From Planktothrix rubescens CCAP 1459/22 (GTDB taxonomy: Bacteria > Cyanobacteriota > Cyanobacteriia > Cyanobacteriales > Microcoleaceae): 64,000 nt of DNA. A model generated the notes under the pieces. It did not search any database. It worked only from the letters and a program-made list of their open reading frames with translations, and had not been told where the DNA came from. Of this stretch, positions 8,051 to 16,285 are shown piece by piece. Every line of letters starts with the position of its first letter. The stretch's first letter is position 1. The position numbers and the translations under genes were made by a program. The DNA lies in the NCBI GenBank assembly GCA_904830895.1, contig LR882958.1, positions 2,288,001 through 2,352,000 of the forward strand, given 5' to 3'.

Positions 8051-8377
8051 ATGAGCAGTTTCTTAATCATCTCTGACTTGAGTTATTTACAACCCATTAC
8101 CGAAAGCAATATTGTATTAGGTGGTGGCAGCGTTTACGCTAGTACAAATACCATAACAGCAACCGGGCTTGGATATGCCCTAGCTGGTGCTGGTGCAGGT
8201 GCCATCGGTCAGACTACTTATACTAATACTCAAACTAAGACAACTGTTAAAAACTTGAGTTTCCTTAACTATAGTAAAGCTACTGCAAAAGCAACAGCCT
8301 ATGCACAGACTGGAAACCAAACTGCATCATCTCAAAGTAGTGATACTTCAATTTCAATTGTAATCACCAGTCCTTAA
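8051..8377 (+). CDS. Double-glycine leader peptide precursor (putative exported peptide 2)
   Basis: 108 residues from the ATG at 8051, chosen because GAGGT lies 5 bp upstream; a longer frame from 8024 lacks a site. The leader has IISDLSYLQPITES, then LGGG, parallel to the 7298 product. The core shares SVYAS, an Ala/Gly alternation and T-x-TQT-x-T in the same order, so the two are paralogues. The core (NTITATGLGYALAGAGAG, then QTTYTNTQTKTT) is neutral, with no Cys. It is probably exported by the neighbouring C39 ABC transporter. It could be co-transcribed with the 7792 gene, whose stop is 37 bp before. Confidence 0.7.
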   Translation: MSSFLIISDLSYLQPITESNIVLGGGSVYASTNTITATGLGYALAGAGAGAIGQTTYTNTQTKTTVKNLSFLNYSKATAKATAYAQTGNQTASSQSSDTSISIVITSP

Positions 8378-8855
8378 TAGAATAGTTTAGATCCTCTGAA
8401 ACTATTGCTAAACTGGCTCAACCACCTTTTATAGTTGAACTAGATTTTATTAATATAGCAGTTGCCGCATCTGTTAGGACATTCTTGAAAGCTAAAAGCT
8501 GCTCACAGTAAGTATTTACCTATTGCCCATTGCCTATTCCCTATTGCCTCTTGCTATAACTAATATCTGATTTTTTAAACCCGCGCAGGCGGGTTTGGTG
8601 TGTGTAGCGACAGATTGAAATTCGTCGAATCTTAAAAAATGAAACGGTTTTATTTTTTTTGTTTGAAAAATTGTGTTATATCTTCCCTAAACCCCTCAAC
8701 CGCAGGGTCAAGGGTGGGGAAGGATTATTACTATTAAATCTCCAAGAGATTAAACAGGAGAAGATGTGAAAAACGGATCGTTTTAAATTTGATTCAGAAA
8801 AAATTGAACTCAGCTAAACGGAAGATTTTAAATTGCTCTTGAAATGTGATCAGGT
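8378..8855. other. Non-coding stretch between leader-peptide genes and the HetP-like gene
   Basis: No gene was seen. It contains a short heptamer tract (8519-8553), a perfect 8-bp hairpin AAACCCGC-GCAG-GCGGGTTT (8577-8596) that may end rightward transcripts though its U-tract is only three bases, and a perfect palindrome AAAACG-GAT-CGTTTT (8770-8784) of unknown meaning. The genes on either side converge here, so a terminator is expected. Confidence 0.5.
8577..8596 (+). terminator. Possible weak terminator hairpin
   Basis: Eight-base perfect stem AAACCCGC/GCGGGTTT with loop GCAG between convergent genes. The U-tract after it is short, so efficiency is doubtful. Confidence 0.35.
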
Positions 8856-9245
8856 TTAGTTCACTTTCCAGAGACTAGGCAAGTCTTCCACAACCTCTAA
8901 ATGCCGAAATCCTCCCGAAACTCCCCGACCCACTTCAGGAATAGATTCTAAATAAGTTAAGTCCCGAATTTTGCCAGCACCAGGAGGTGTAGTCTGGGTG
9001 TTAAGACTTGACTTAACAGATGTCGTATTACTTTGAGACTGAGAATTAGAATTATTATCCTTAGCCAGTCGGTTATAGGTGCGATAGGGAATATAATGCA
9101 GTGGATTATATCCAGCAAAACGCAGAATTAAAACACAAGCCCAAGAATATTTTCCTGATAAAATCGCATCTAGGATTTGTTCAAATTGTTCTTCACTCAT
9201 TGCTTTAGCAACTTTCGAGTTATTGTAAGAATATTGAGCAGACAT
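8856..9245 (-). CDS. HetP-like protein with a C-terminal double-glycine-leader-like motif
   Basis: 129 residues from the ATG at 9243-9245, chosen because AGGAG sits 8 bp upstream. Residues about 10-65 match the HetP family ([20 protein letters not shown], then [13 protein letters not shown]). In Anabaena HetP promotes commitment to heterocyst differentiation; homologues also exist in species without heterocysts. An Asn/Ser/Gln linker follows. The C-terminus then shows [20 protein letters not shown], the same leader pattern as the peptides at 7298 and 8051, leaving 17 residues [17 protein letters not shown]. It lies 21 bp after hlyD in the same operon. Cleavage to release the tail is my inference. 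Confidence 0.75.
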   Translation of the reverse strand: MSAQYSYNNSKVAKAMSEEQFEQILDAILSGKYSWACVLILRFAGYNPLHYIPYRTYNRLAKDNNSNSQSQSNTTSVKSSLNTQTTPPGAGKIRDLTYLESIPEVGRGVSGGFRHLEVVEDLPSLWKVN

Positions 9246-9275
9246 TTCTTGCACTCCTAATTAGTAAATAGTGTT

Positions 9276-10952
9276 CTACAAATCTATGCCATTTTTCTGC
9301 AATTGCAGAATAGGATTAAGTAGAATATCCATAATCCGGCGACGACGAATAATAATATCCGCACTAGCCGTTTGTCCAGATTTTAACTGAATTTTCTGAT
9401 CCTGTTGCAAAACATAGTCTTTTTTTAACAAAATTTCTAATTTGTAAACTGGGCCAACTGCTTGATCGACTTTTGTATCGGGTGAAATTGATCGAACTGT
9501 TCCTTCAAAAACCCCATAATTTTGATAAGGATAAGCATCAAATTTGACTTTAACCGACATTCCGGTTTTCACAAATCCAGCTTTGTCATTCGGGAGACTA
9601 GCAGTTAAAATTAGGGGTGCATTTTTGGGCGTAATTTCAGCCACGGTTTGTCCGGGTTGAATTACTTCTCCAACATTAAAAACATTCAAGGCAGAAATAA
9701 CTCCATCAATGGGAGAATAGAGATATCTGTCTTGAAGTTTAGCTTCAGCCGTTGTAATTAAATTTTGAGTATTTGTAATTTGCGCTTTTAATTGAGTTAC
9801 TTCTAACTCGGTTTGTTGAATTTTTTGCTGGGTTTCTACCTGAATTGTTTTTGCCTCCGCTTGTTTCTGGGCTAATTCCGCATTTAATCGTTCAACTTCA
9901 ACTTGAGATTGTTTTAATTCTCCTTGAGATTGGGTGATTAATCGTTGTCGATCCCGGAAGCTTTGTTCAGCTTGAAAAATCTGTTCTTGGGTACTATTTT
10001 TTTCTGATAATTGAGCTTGAACAATAGCTCGTTGTTGATCCCGAAGATTTTGTTCGGCTTGAAATAATAGGTCTTTAGAAATAGCACCACTTTCTAACAG
10101 AGGTTGTAGCCGTTCTAGTCGTTCTTTAGCCGCTAATTCTCCTTCCTGCAATTTTGCAATTAGGCTTTGAGTTTCTGCCTTTAATGGTTGTAAAGATTCA
10201 ACTCGTTTTTGAGTTGCTGAGGCTTCAAAATTGAGTTGACCTAGTAACCGTTGATTCGATGTAATTTGGCTTTCAACTCGTTCAATACTGGCTTGTTGAG
10301 ATTGAAGTTGAGCCGTGGCGATCGCGGCTTGGGTTTGGGCTTCTAAATGAATCCGTTCAATTAACCCTTGTTTTTGAGTTAGTTCGGCTTGAAAGGCGGT
10401 GAGTTGTTGTTGTAATCCCGCTAATTCTTGGGTGGCAATTTGTCGATCTAGTTCGGCTAAAACCTGACCTTTTTTAACAGTTTGCCCTTCTTTAATCGAA
10501 ATTAGAGAAACTTTTCCCAACTCAACGGGATGGATTTTGTAAACTTCTCCTTGGGGTGCTAATTTCCCTCTAGCTTGACCGACTTCATCAACGGTTCCGA
10601 AATATCCCCATGCACCAAAGGCGATACAAAAAACAAATCCTCCTAACATTAATTGCAGGGGAAAAGACGCCGGGGGTTGATCCAGTAGGGACTGTAAGGC
10701 ATTTGACCAGTCTGGTTTCGCCGTGGGAACACTAGCTGGAGGAGGAGATTTTTTGGGGATTTTTTGGGGGGGTGCAAGTTGAGGAAAGGGAACAGAACCC
10801 GCTATACCGCCATAAATATGATCGGTTAGTTTTGTCTGTTCCAGACTAAATTGCAGATCCTCTAAGTATTCCTCCTGTGAGGTTACAGACAATTGGGAGT
10901 CTGAATCATCAGTATTTTTACTGAAGTAGGAGAACAGTTTGTACGGTTTCAT
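9276..10952 (-). CDS. HlyD-family membrane fusion protein (type I export adaptor)
   Basis: Periplasmic adaptor of 558 residues that should join the inner-membrane ABC exporter to an outer-membrane channel. The N-terminal 95 residues are cytoplasmic and Pro-rich, followed by one membrane segment near 98-120 (LMLGGFVFCIAFGAWGYFG), a barrel-sandwich half-motif (GQTVKKGQVLAELD), and a long coiled coil rich in Gln/Glu (about 175-400). The second half-motif is YSPIDGVISALNVFNVGEVI, and the C-terminal beta-barrel includes GMSVKVKFDAYPY. It forms an operon with the HetP-like gene. A 528-bp gap separates it from the ABC gene, and it has its own palindrome-linked promoter near 11181. Confidence 0.9.
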   Translation of the reverse strand: MKPYKLFSYFSKNTDDSDSQLSVTSQEEYLEDLQFSLEQTKLTDHIYGGIAGSVPFPQLAPPQKIPKKSPPPASVPTAKPDWSNALQSLLDQPPASFPLQLMLGGFVFCIAFGAWGYFGTVDEVGQARGKLAPQGEVYKIHPVELGKVSLISIKEGQTVKKGQVLAELDRQIATQELAGLQQQLTAFQAELTQKQGLIERIHLEAQTQAAIATAQLQSQQASIERVESQITSNQRLLGQLNFEASATQKRVESLQPLKAETQSLIAKLQEGELAAKERLERLQPLLESGAISKDLLFQAEQNLRDQQRAIVQAQLSEKNSTQEQIFQAEQSFRDRQRLITQSQGELKQSQVEVERLNAELAQKQAEAKTIQVETQQKIQQTELEVTQLKAQITNTQNLITTAEAKLQDRYLYSPIDGVISALNVFNVGEVIQPGQTVAEITPKNAPLILTASLPNDKAGFVKTGMSVKVKFDAYPYQNYGVFEGTVRSISPDTKVDQAVGPVYKLEILLKKDYVLQQDQKIQLKSGQTASADIIIRRRRIMDILLNPILQLQKNGIDL

Positions 10953-11150
10953 AGGGTTATGTAAAAACTGGCTAACTTTAATTGTTTTTTTAAAATGAGA
11001 TTAGGTCAAATCGACTGTTAACAAAAAGCAGCGACTGATTACAGGTGGTTGAGACTAACAAACGCATACAAGCACCCTATAACCAGTCTCTAGGGTTTAA
11101 GTGATCTTACGTTTAGGCCAGTGTTCTTGTTTTTATCAAAATCCTCTGTA

Positions 11151-11193
11151 TTTATACTAGGGTAACTTTTGATTTTAAACTGCCAATTTGGCA
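11151..11193 (-). promoter_or_regulatory. Predicted activator site and -10 box for hlyD-hetP-like operon
   Basis: Palindrome TGCCAATTTGGCA at 11181-11193 has the same arms and 3-bp spacer as the four copies at 6.9-7.2 kb. Leftward, TAGTAT begins 21 bp away and TATAAA 24 bp away on the minus strand; either could be the -10 box. This differs by 1-2 bp from the 22-bp gap of the other four. Confidence 0.5.
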
Positions 11194-11318
11194 CATTTGT
11201 TACAGAAATTTTTTAAAATAGCAGATCGGAGAAGATGAGCTTAGGATTTGGGGCGGTTTTATTTTTGATGATAAATCCTAAGACCTAACCCCCCAGCCCC
11301 CTTCCCGACCTCTCCCTG

Positions 11319-11450
11319 CCCTCTCCTACAAGGAGAGGGAAAAGGAAGAATATTTTTATTCGGAAGGGGGAGTAATTAATATTTTTAAATCTTTTTATTT
11401 TAAGATTTAATAGTAAGAATTCTTCCCCCCTCTCCTTGTAGGAGAGGGGT
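11319..11450. repeat. Inverted-repeat element (MITE-like)
   Basis: Arms CCTCTCCTACAAGGAGAGG (near 11320) and TCTCCTTGTAGGAGAGG (near 11431) are reverse complements, each also palindromic, and flank about 80 bp of AT-rich DNA. Such arms are dispersed in many cyanobacterial genomes. The left arm could also act as a terminator after the ABC gene. Confidence 0.55.
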
Positions 11451-11479
11451 TGGGGGAGAAGTCACGCAATTGCCCTGGG

Positions 11480-14400
11480 CTATAAAGCCAGTTGTTGCTG
11501 GGCTAAATGGTAATAGAGTCCTTGAGTTGCCATTAGGTGTTCATGGTTGCCCTGTTCAACTAAAATACCTTTGTCTATAACTAAAATACAATCGGCACTT
11601 CTCACGGTTGAGAGACGATGGGCAATAATAATCGTGGTGCGATGCCGCAAGGCGGCGGCTACGCCATCTCGTTGCATTTGTTCTAAATTGCGTTGAAAAC
11701 GGCTTTCACTTTCGGTATCTAAAGAACTGGTAGCCTCATCTAAAATTAGAATTCGAGGACTTCCTAATAAGGCTCTGGCGATCGCTACTCGTTGCCGTTG
11801 TCCTCCCGATAAACTTGATCCCCGTTCTCCAACTTTGGTATAATATCCTAAAGGTAAACCTTGAATAAATCCATGAACTTCTGCTAATTTTGCAGCCTCA
11901 ATAACTTGATCTAAAGTATATTCATCCCGATACAGAGTAATATTTTCTAAAAGCGTTCCTGAAAATAAATAACAATCCTGGGGAACAACGCCCATTTGTG
12001 AACGTAAAGAAGGGGGAGAAACATGGCGAATTTCATGCCCATCCACATAAATATGTCCGGTTGTGGGATGGTACAAACCTTGCAGTAATTTAACTAGGGT
12101 GCTTTTCCCTGAACCACTGCGCCCAACAATAGCAATGGTTTGACCTGGAGGAAATTTAAAAGAAAGATTTTGCAAAATATTCGTTTCGGCATCTTCCTGA
12201 TAACGAAAAGTCACGTTATCAAAGTGAATTTCTCCCTGGATTCTCGGTAATACAATTAACGGTTTTTGCGGGGTTTCTTCCGGTTCTTGTTCAAATACAT
12301 CATTTAACCGTTCTACGGAAATTAATACTTCTTGCAATTCGTCCCATAATCCTACTAAGGCAAGAATCGGACTAATTACATAACCCTGCATCATATTAAA
12401 GGCGACAAACTGACCAATAGTTAATTGATCTTGAATTACTAAAGTTGCACCAAACCAAAGTAAGGCTGTACTTCCTATTGAATTAATTAACCCACTGACA
12501 AATTCTAAATTAATCCCTAATTTCTGAGCTTTAAACTGAACATTCATCTGTTTGGTTAATCGTTCTTCCCAACGCCAACGTAATTCCGGTTCCGCCGCTA
12601 CTGCTTTTACTGTATTAATTCCGGTCAAAATTTCCACTAAAGTTGAATTTTGATCGGCAGAGGCATTAAATACTTGACGGGAAATATGTCGTAACATTGG
12701 CGTTGCTGCTAAGGTTAGAAGAATAATTAAAGGCACAATTCCTAAAATTAAAATTGTGAGTTTCCAGTTGTAATAAAGCATCAACCCTAAATACACAAAC
12801 CCCGTCACAACATTCAACGCCGACAATAAAATTTGACCGACGAGAAACCGTTGAATTTTCTGATTTTCTTGAACCCGGGTAATGATATCCCCGACGCGGC
12901 GGGACTCAAAGAACTTTAAAGGAAGTTTTAGGGCGTGGTTAATAAACCCACCAATTAGAGTTAAATCCAAACGATTTGATAAGTAACTCAATAGATATTG
13001 TCGAATTGAAGATAACCCCAAACTCCACACGCCAAATAATAACAACCCCAAGGCAAATACATTCAAACTGGTGAGACTTTTATTCACCACAACCCGATCT
13101 AAAATAATCTGGGTTAATAAGGGAGTAACAATCCCAAATATCTGAATTAATAGGGATAACAAAACAATTTGTAATCCCAAAAGCCGATGGGGCCAAATTA
13201 CCCCGGCAAACCGACCTAGAGAGCGTTTCTGCTCTTTGAGTTCATGGAATTGCTCCGTAGGTTCCAAAAGTAAAGCATAGCCCGTCCATCCGGTTAAAAA
13301 CGCCTGACGAGAGAGGGTTTTTCTGCCCTCCGCCGGATCAGCAATCACCACTTGATGGCGACGGACTTTATAGACCACAATATAATGATCCCCCTGCCAA
13401 TGGGCAATCCAAGGGTTTTTTTCGGTTTCCAAACGATTCAAACTTGCCCGGACAGGTCGGGCTTGATAGCCTAAGCGTTCTGAGGTGAGGGTGAGATTTT
13501 TTAAGGAGACTCCAGATCTTCCTACATCCGAAATATTACGCAGGCTATTAATACTTAAATATTTCCCCCAATACTGACTAATCATCGCCAAACAAGCGAT
13601 CCCACAGTCGGAGGAGCTTTGTTGTTGTATAAATGGATACCGTTGCCAAAATCCTCGCCAGACTCGTTGAGGTTTGGGTTTTGGGAAGCTGAGGATTTGG
13701 GCGGTTGGGGGAACGATCACCGGGGATGGTTTAACGGTGGCGGGTTGAGGGGACACCGTTATTGTTGTCTGCTGTTTCCGCATCGGAGATTTCCCACCTT
13801 GTACAGATGTTATCTGTAAGGTTTCTGCGGGAAGTTGATACACTACTAACTCCGTTGCCGCGCTCCATTCTGGGGGGATGGGATCGGGTTCTCCCCAACT
13901 GTCGCCCACCTGGGGAACGGTATCGGTGCCTGTAATTTGTCCTTGATACAGCCAAAATCGGCTCTGTTGGGTTGGGATCGCTGACTGTAAGGGAGTTCCG
14001 GCGTTGATGTGATGTTGGGTGCAGTTGGATAAAAGTTCTTGTAGTCGGTGACTGGCTAACCGTCGCCAGTCCGTTTGGGTTTTGAAGAATAATAACCGTT
14101 GTCGGCTTTCGATGGTGGTTTTTAGATGGGTTTGTAGTTGGGTCTGGGCTGGAATTTCGACAAGAGGAATCGAAGCCACAATCACATCACTGGCTGCGAT
14201 CGCTTGATAAGATAAATTTGAGTATTCCCATCCGGCTTGATCCCCGCCAAAGGTTTCACCGGGTTCAATCACTGAAACTGAAACCTCCCGATTTAGATTT
14301 TTGTCCCAGGCTAGGAGTCGGACTCGACCTTCAACGACTAAATAAACCAGGGGTTTTGGATTGGGTTCACTGTTAACTGTTTTTTTGGTAAAAATGGCTA

Positions 14401-14587
14401 TATTATCAATAGAATCTCCTAGTTGAAACGAGTGGAGATGCCAATGTTGACTCCAAGCTGCAAGATTAATGGTATCGACTTGGATTTGTGTTAAGAGATT
14501 TTCTAAGGTGGCAATCAATAAATATTGAGAAGTCTTAGGGCTAGGTGTAAACGCCCGATCCCGTTCAGTTAAGTTAGGTTTGATCAT
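11480..14587 (-). CDS. HetC-like ABC exporter: cNMP-binding + C39 peptidase + ABC
   Basis: About 1035 residues from the ATG at 14585-14587. Order: a cyclic-nucleotide-binding-like domain (residues about 30-170), a linker, then a C39 peptidase near 320-445 with Cys in SSSDCGIACLAM, His in GDHYIVVYK and Asp in VIADPAEG. A six-helix membrane domain follows, then the ATPase with Walker A GRSGSGKST, signature LSGGQRQRVA, Walker B ILILDEATSSLD and H-loop IIIAHRLSTV. C39 domains cut after Gly-Gly leaders during export, matching the small precursors at 7298 and 8051. This order is that of HetC. A short in-frame insert between Walker B and the H-loop (11641-11670) is odd and probably a small dispersed repeat. 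Confidence 0.9.
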   Translation of the reverse strand: MIKPNLTERDRAFTPSPKTSQYLLIATLENLLTQIQVDTINLAAWSQHWHLHSFQLGDSIDNIAIFTKKTVNSEPNPKPLVYLVVEGRVRLLAWDKNLNREVSVSVIEPGETFGGDQAGWEYSNLSYQAIAASDVIVASIPLVEIPAQTQLQTHLKTTIESRQRLLFFKTQTDWRRLASHRLQELLSNCTQHHINAGTPLQSAIPTQQSRFWLYQGQITGTDTVPQVGDSWGEPDPIPPEWSAATELVVYQLPAETLQITSVQGGKSPMRKQQTTITVSPQPATVKPSPVIVPPTAQILSFPKPKPQRVWRGFWQRYPFIQQQSSSDCGIACLAMISQYWGKYLSINSLRNISDVGRSGVSLKNLTLTSERLGYQARPVRASLNRLETEKNPWIAHWQGDHYIVVYKVRRHQVVIADPAEGRKTLSRQAFLTGWTGYALLLEPTEQFHELKEQKRSLGRFAGVIWPHRLLGLQIVLLSLLIQIFGIVTPLLTQIILDRVVVNKSLTSLNVFALGLLLFGVWSLGLSSIRQYLLSYLSNRLDLTLIGGFINHALKLPLKFFESRRVGDIITRVQENQKIQRFLVGQILLSALNVVTGFVYLGLMLYYNWKLTILILGIVPLIILLTLAATPMLRHISRQVFNASADQNSTLVEILTGINTVKAVAAEPELRWRWEERLTKQMNVQFKAQKLGINLEFVSGLINSIGSTALLWFGATLVIQDQLTIGQFVAFNMMQGYVISPILALVGLWDELQEVLISVERLNDVFEQEPEETPQKPLIVLPRIQGEIHFDNVTFRYQEDAETNILQNLSFKFPPGQTIAIVGRSGSGKSTLVKLLQGLYHPTTGHIYVDGHEIRHVSPPSLRSQMGVVPQDCYLFSGTLLENITLYRDEYTLDQVIEAAKLAEVHGFIQGLPLGYYTKVGERGSSLSGGQRQRVAIARALLGSPRILILDEATSSLDTESESRFQRNLEQMQRDGVAAALRHRTTIIIAHRLSTVRSADCILVIDKGILVEQGNHEHLMATQGLYYHLAQQQLAL
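11641..11670. repeat. Small dispersed repeat inserted in the ABC transporter coding sequence
   Basis: The GC-rich string GATGCCGCAAGGCGGCGGCT, then ACGCCATC, is unlike its surroundings and resembles cyanobacterial small dispersed repeats. It encodes extra residues DGVAAALRH where homologues usually read a direct R-D-R-T-T. Confidence 0.5.
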
Positions 14588-14620
14588 GGTTTTGAGGGTA
14601 TAAATAGTGTAGATTAGCAA

Positions 14621-15119
14621 TCAATGAAGCAGCCCGTAGGAATACAAATTAGGCTTTTCTAGTCCCTTCAAAACCTCCTTCGCAAATGGGAATCTAGCCC
14701 CCCTTAGCAAACGGGAATCTAGCCCCCCCTTAGCAAACGGGAATCTAGCCCCCCCCTTAGCAAGGGGGGTTGGGGGGGGTTAACAGTTGTCCGGTGAGAT
14801 CCCATTGATAAGGGAGACTCCTACAAACAAGAGTCAAGCACCAATTGAGTAAAAACCAAGGTCTAACAGCACCGATTGCTTTTCAGATAATTTAGAGGAT
14901 TCTGATATTCAATCAAGTTGCCTATCGCCGTAATATCTGTTGGCATAATGACATATTTTAATCACGGATTTCCTGAACTTGAAGCAGATTCTAATAATCT
15001 TAATTAAATCTTTAACTCAATCTTTATATTGATGGCTGAAATTTTAGGGCTTATAATACCGATGATAGGTCAGGTTGAGGGACTTTTTTGTCAAAAGTTC
15101 ATGTAAAGTTAAGCTCTAA
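14621..15119. other. Intergenic stretch upstream of the ABC exporter, with tandem repeats
   Basis: Apart from the tandem repeat at 14680-14768 it is AT-rich and I see no gene. The exporter promoter should lie here on the minus strand, but no TGCCA-N3-TGGCA copy was found. Confidence 0.5.
14680..14768. repeat. Tandem repeat, about 25-bp unit, three copies
   Basis: Units read GCAAACGGGAATCTAGCCCC followed by C-run and TTA; three successive copies with C-runs that lengthen by one each time. A G-rich flank completes a weak inverted pair with the C-runs. Confidence 0.75.
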
Positions 15120-15824
15120 TTAGGGTTGCTTTTCCTGACAAATTGATTTAGAATCAATCCCACTTTGATATTCACAGCTAAATTTTTCTTGACACCACTT
15201 TTTCAGATTCACTTCCTCAAGTTGAGTTAGATTAGAACAGGAGGGTTGAATCACTTGACTTGCTAACGCCCATAAAAAAGTTCGGGTTACATCCATTCCT
15301 GTTTTTAGCCACAATTCCCGATTTGCAGGAACTCCGGTTTCTTTTACTGTCTCCACATCTACCCAAATTCCATGAGATCCTAACATAATTTGAGCCATCC
15401 ATTTTGCCCTGGGTAAATGGGTGGGAGAGGTAATTAATTTAACATGATGAGCCTGCCATTTGCTCAGAATAGGTTGACTATAAAAAAAATTATCAAAAGT
15501 AGAATTAGCACACTTTTCTAGCCAAACTTGTTGCGTTTGTGCTTGTTCCCGTTCAAATAATTTTAAAATACAAGGATCATCTGATCCCGTTGAAATTAAA
15601 ATAGGAATCTGGGGATTTTGTTTTGCTAGTTCGGCGACATACATTTCTCGTAAAATACTTCCTCCCAGTACAAAAAATGTATCCACAGGTTGTTGGGAAG
15701 CGACAGATAGCTTCTGGAATTGATGCCAAACACTACTCGACAGCGTGATTAAGATAATAATTACGCCGAGGAGTAAAAATTTTAGGCACAATTTATGTTT
15801 TAATTGTAATGGTCGCCAATTCAT
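15120..15824 (-). CDS. DUF218 (YdcF/ElyC-like) membrane-anchored protein
   Basis: 234 residues with one N-terminal membrane anchor (residues about 14-30, LKFLLLGVIIILITLSSSV), then a DUF218 fold: DTFFVLGGSILREMYVAEL, ILISTGSDDP, STFDN and ITSPTHLPRA. DUF218 proteins act in envelope metabolism in other bacteria, but the reaction is not settled. Four extra Cys lie in the C-terminal 45 residues. It is divergent from the next gene with only 16 bp between start codons, which leaves no room for two promoters, so one start or one transcript is unusual. Confidence 0.75.
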   Translation of the reverse strand: MNWRPLQLKHKLCLKFLLLGVIIILITLSSSVWHQFQKLSVASQQPVDTFFVLGGSILREMYVAELAKQNPQIPILISTGSDDPCILKLFEREQAQTQQVWLEKCANSTFDNFFYSQPILSKWQAHHVKLITSPTHLPRAKWMAQIMLGSHGIWVDVETVKETGVPANRELWLKTGMDVTRTFLWALASQVIQPSCSNLTQLEEVNLKKWCQEKFSCEYQSGIDSKSICQEKQP

Positions 15825-15840
15825 TTAAAACCAATCCTTT

Positions 15841-16200
15841 ATGAATATTATCAGTCCTTTCGTCGTTGTTCGTCTATTGTATTTTATATTATTCTTGGCT
15901 TTAGGACTCTATCCGGTTTCCACCCTGGCTCAAAATAATTCTACTCAACCCAAACCTAAATATCAATATCCCCAAGAAATTGTTAATACTTATATCAGTG
16001 GTTGTAGTCAACGAAGTATTCAAGAAGGTTTAACCCAGCAACAGGCGAAAACTGTTTGTCAATGTACGATTAATCAATTTCAATCTCGGTACAGTTTTGA
16101 TCAGTTTATAAAAATTTATACTCAAGCTCAAAAGACAAAAGAATCCCCTGATGAGTTTGTGGATGTTGGGATTGAATGTGCTGAAAAATTGCTCCAATAA
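15841..16200 (+). CDS. Exported small protein with conserved Cys, unknown function
   Basis: 119 residues: signal peptide 1-30 (VVVRLLYFILFLALGLYPVS, cut near TLAQ), then a helical domain with Cys in SGCSQRS, VCQCTI and IECAEK. The spacing suggests two disulphides in a small helical exported domain. I do not recognise a named family. It is followed after 85 bp by the RND permease gene and may share its transcript. Confidence 0.7.
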   Translation: MNIISPFVVVRLLYFILFLALGLYPVSTLAQNNSTQPKPKYQYPQEIVNTYISGCSQRSIQEGLTQQQAKTVCQCTINQFQSRYSFDQFIKIYTQAQKTKESPDEFVDVGIECAEKLLQ

Positions 16201-16285
16201 ACTTAATTTTGCAAATTAATTATTTCAGGTTTATCTTAAAGAAGATAATCATTTTTTGAATAATCATTTATTGTCAATCTTTGCT

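Larger units (their letters stand above)
10953..11479. other. Intergenic region between the ABC exporter and hlyD
   Basis: It holds the predicted hlyD promoter (palindrome at 11181-11193) and, nearer the ABC gene, an inverted-repeat element at 11319-11450. No coding frame was recognised. The spacing makes it likely that hlyD has its own transcript in addition to any read-through from the exporter gene. Confidence 0.6.

Noticed and set aside
14680-14768. Possible CRISPR-like array
   Set aside because: Adjacent copies with no unique spacers; it is a simple tandem repeat. No cas genes are present.
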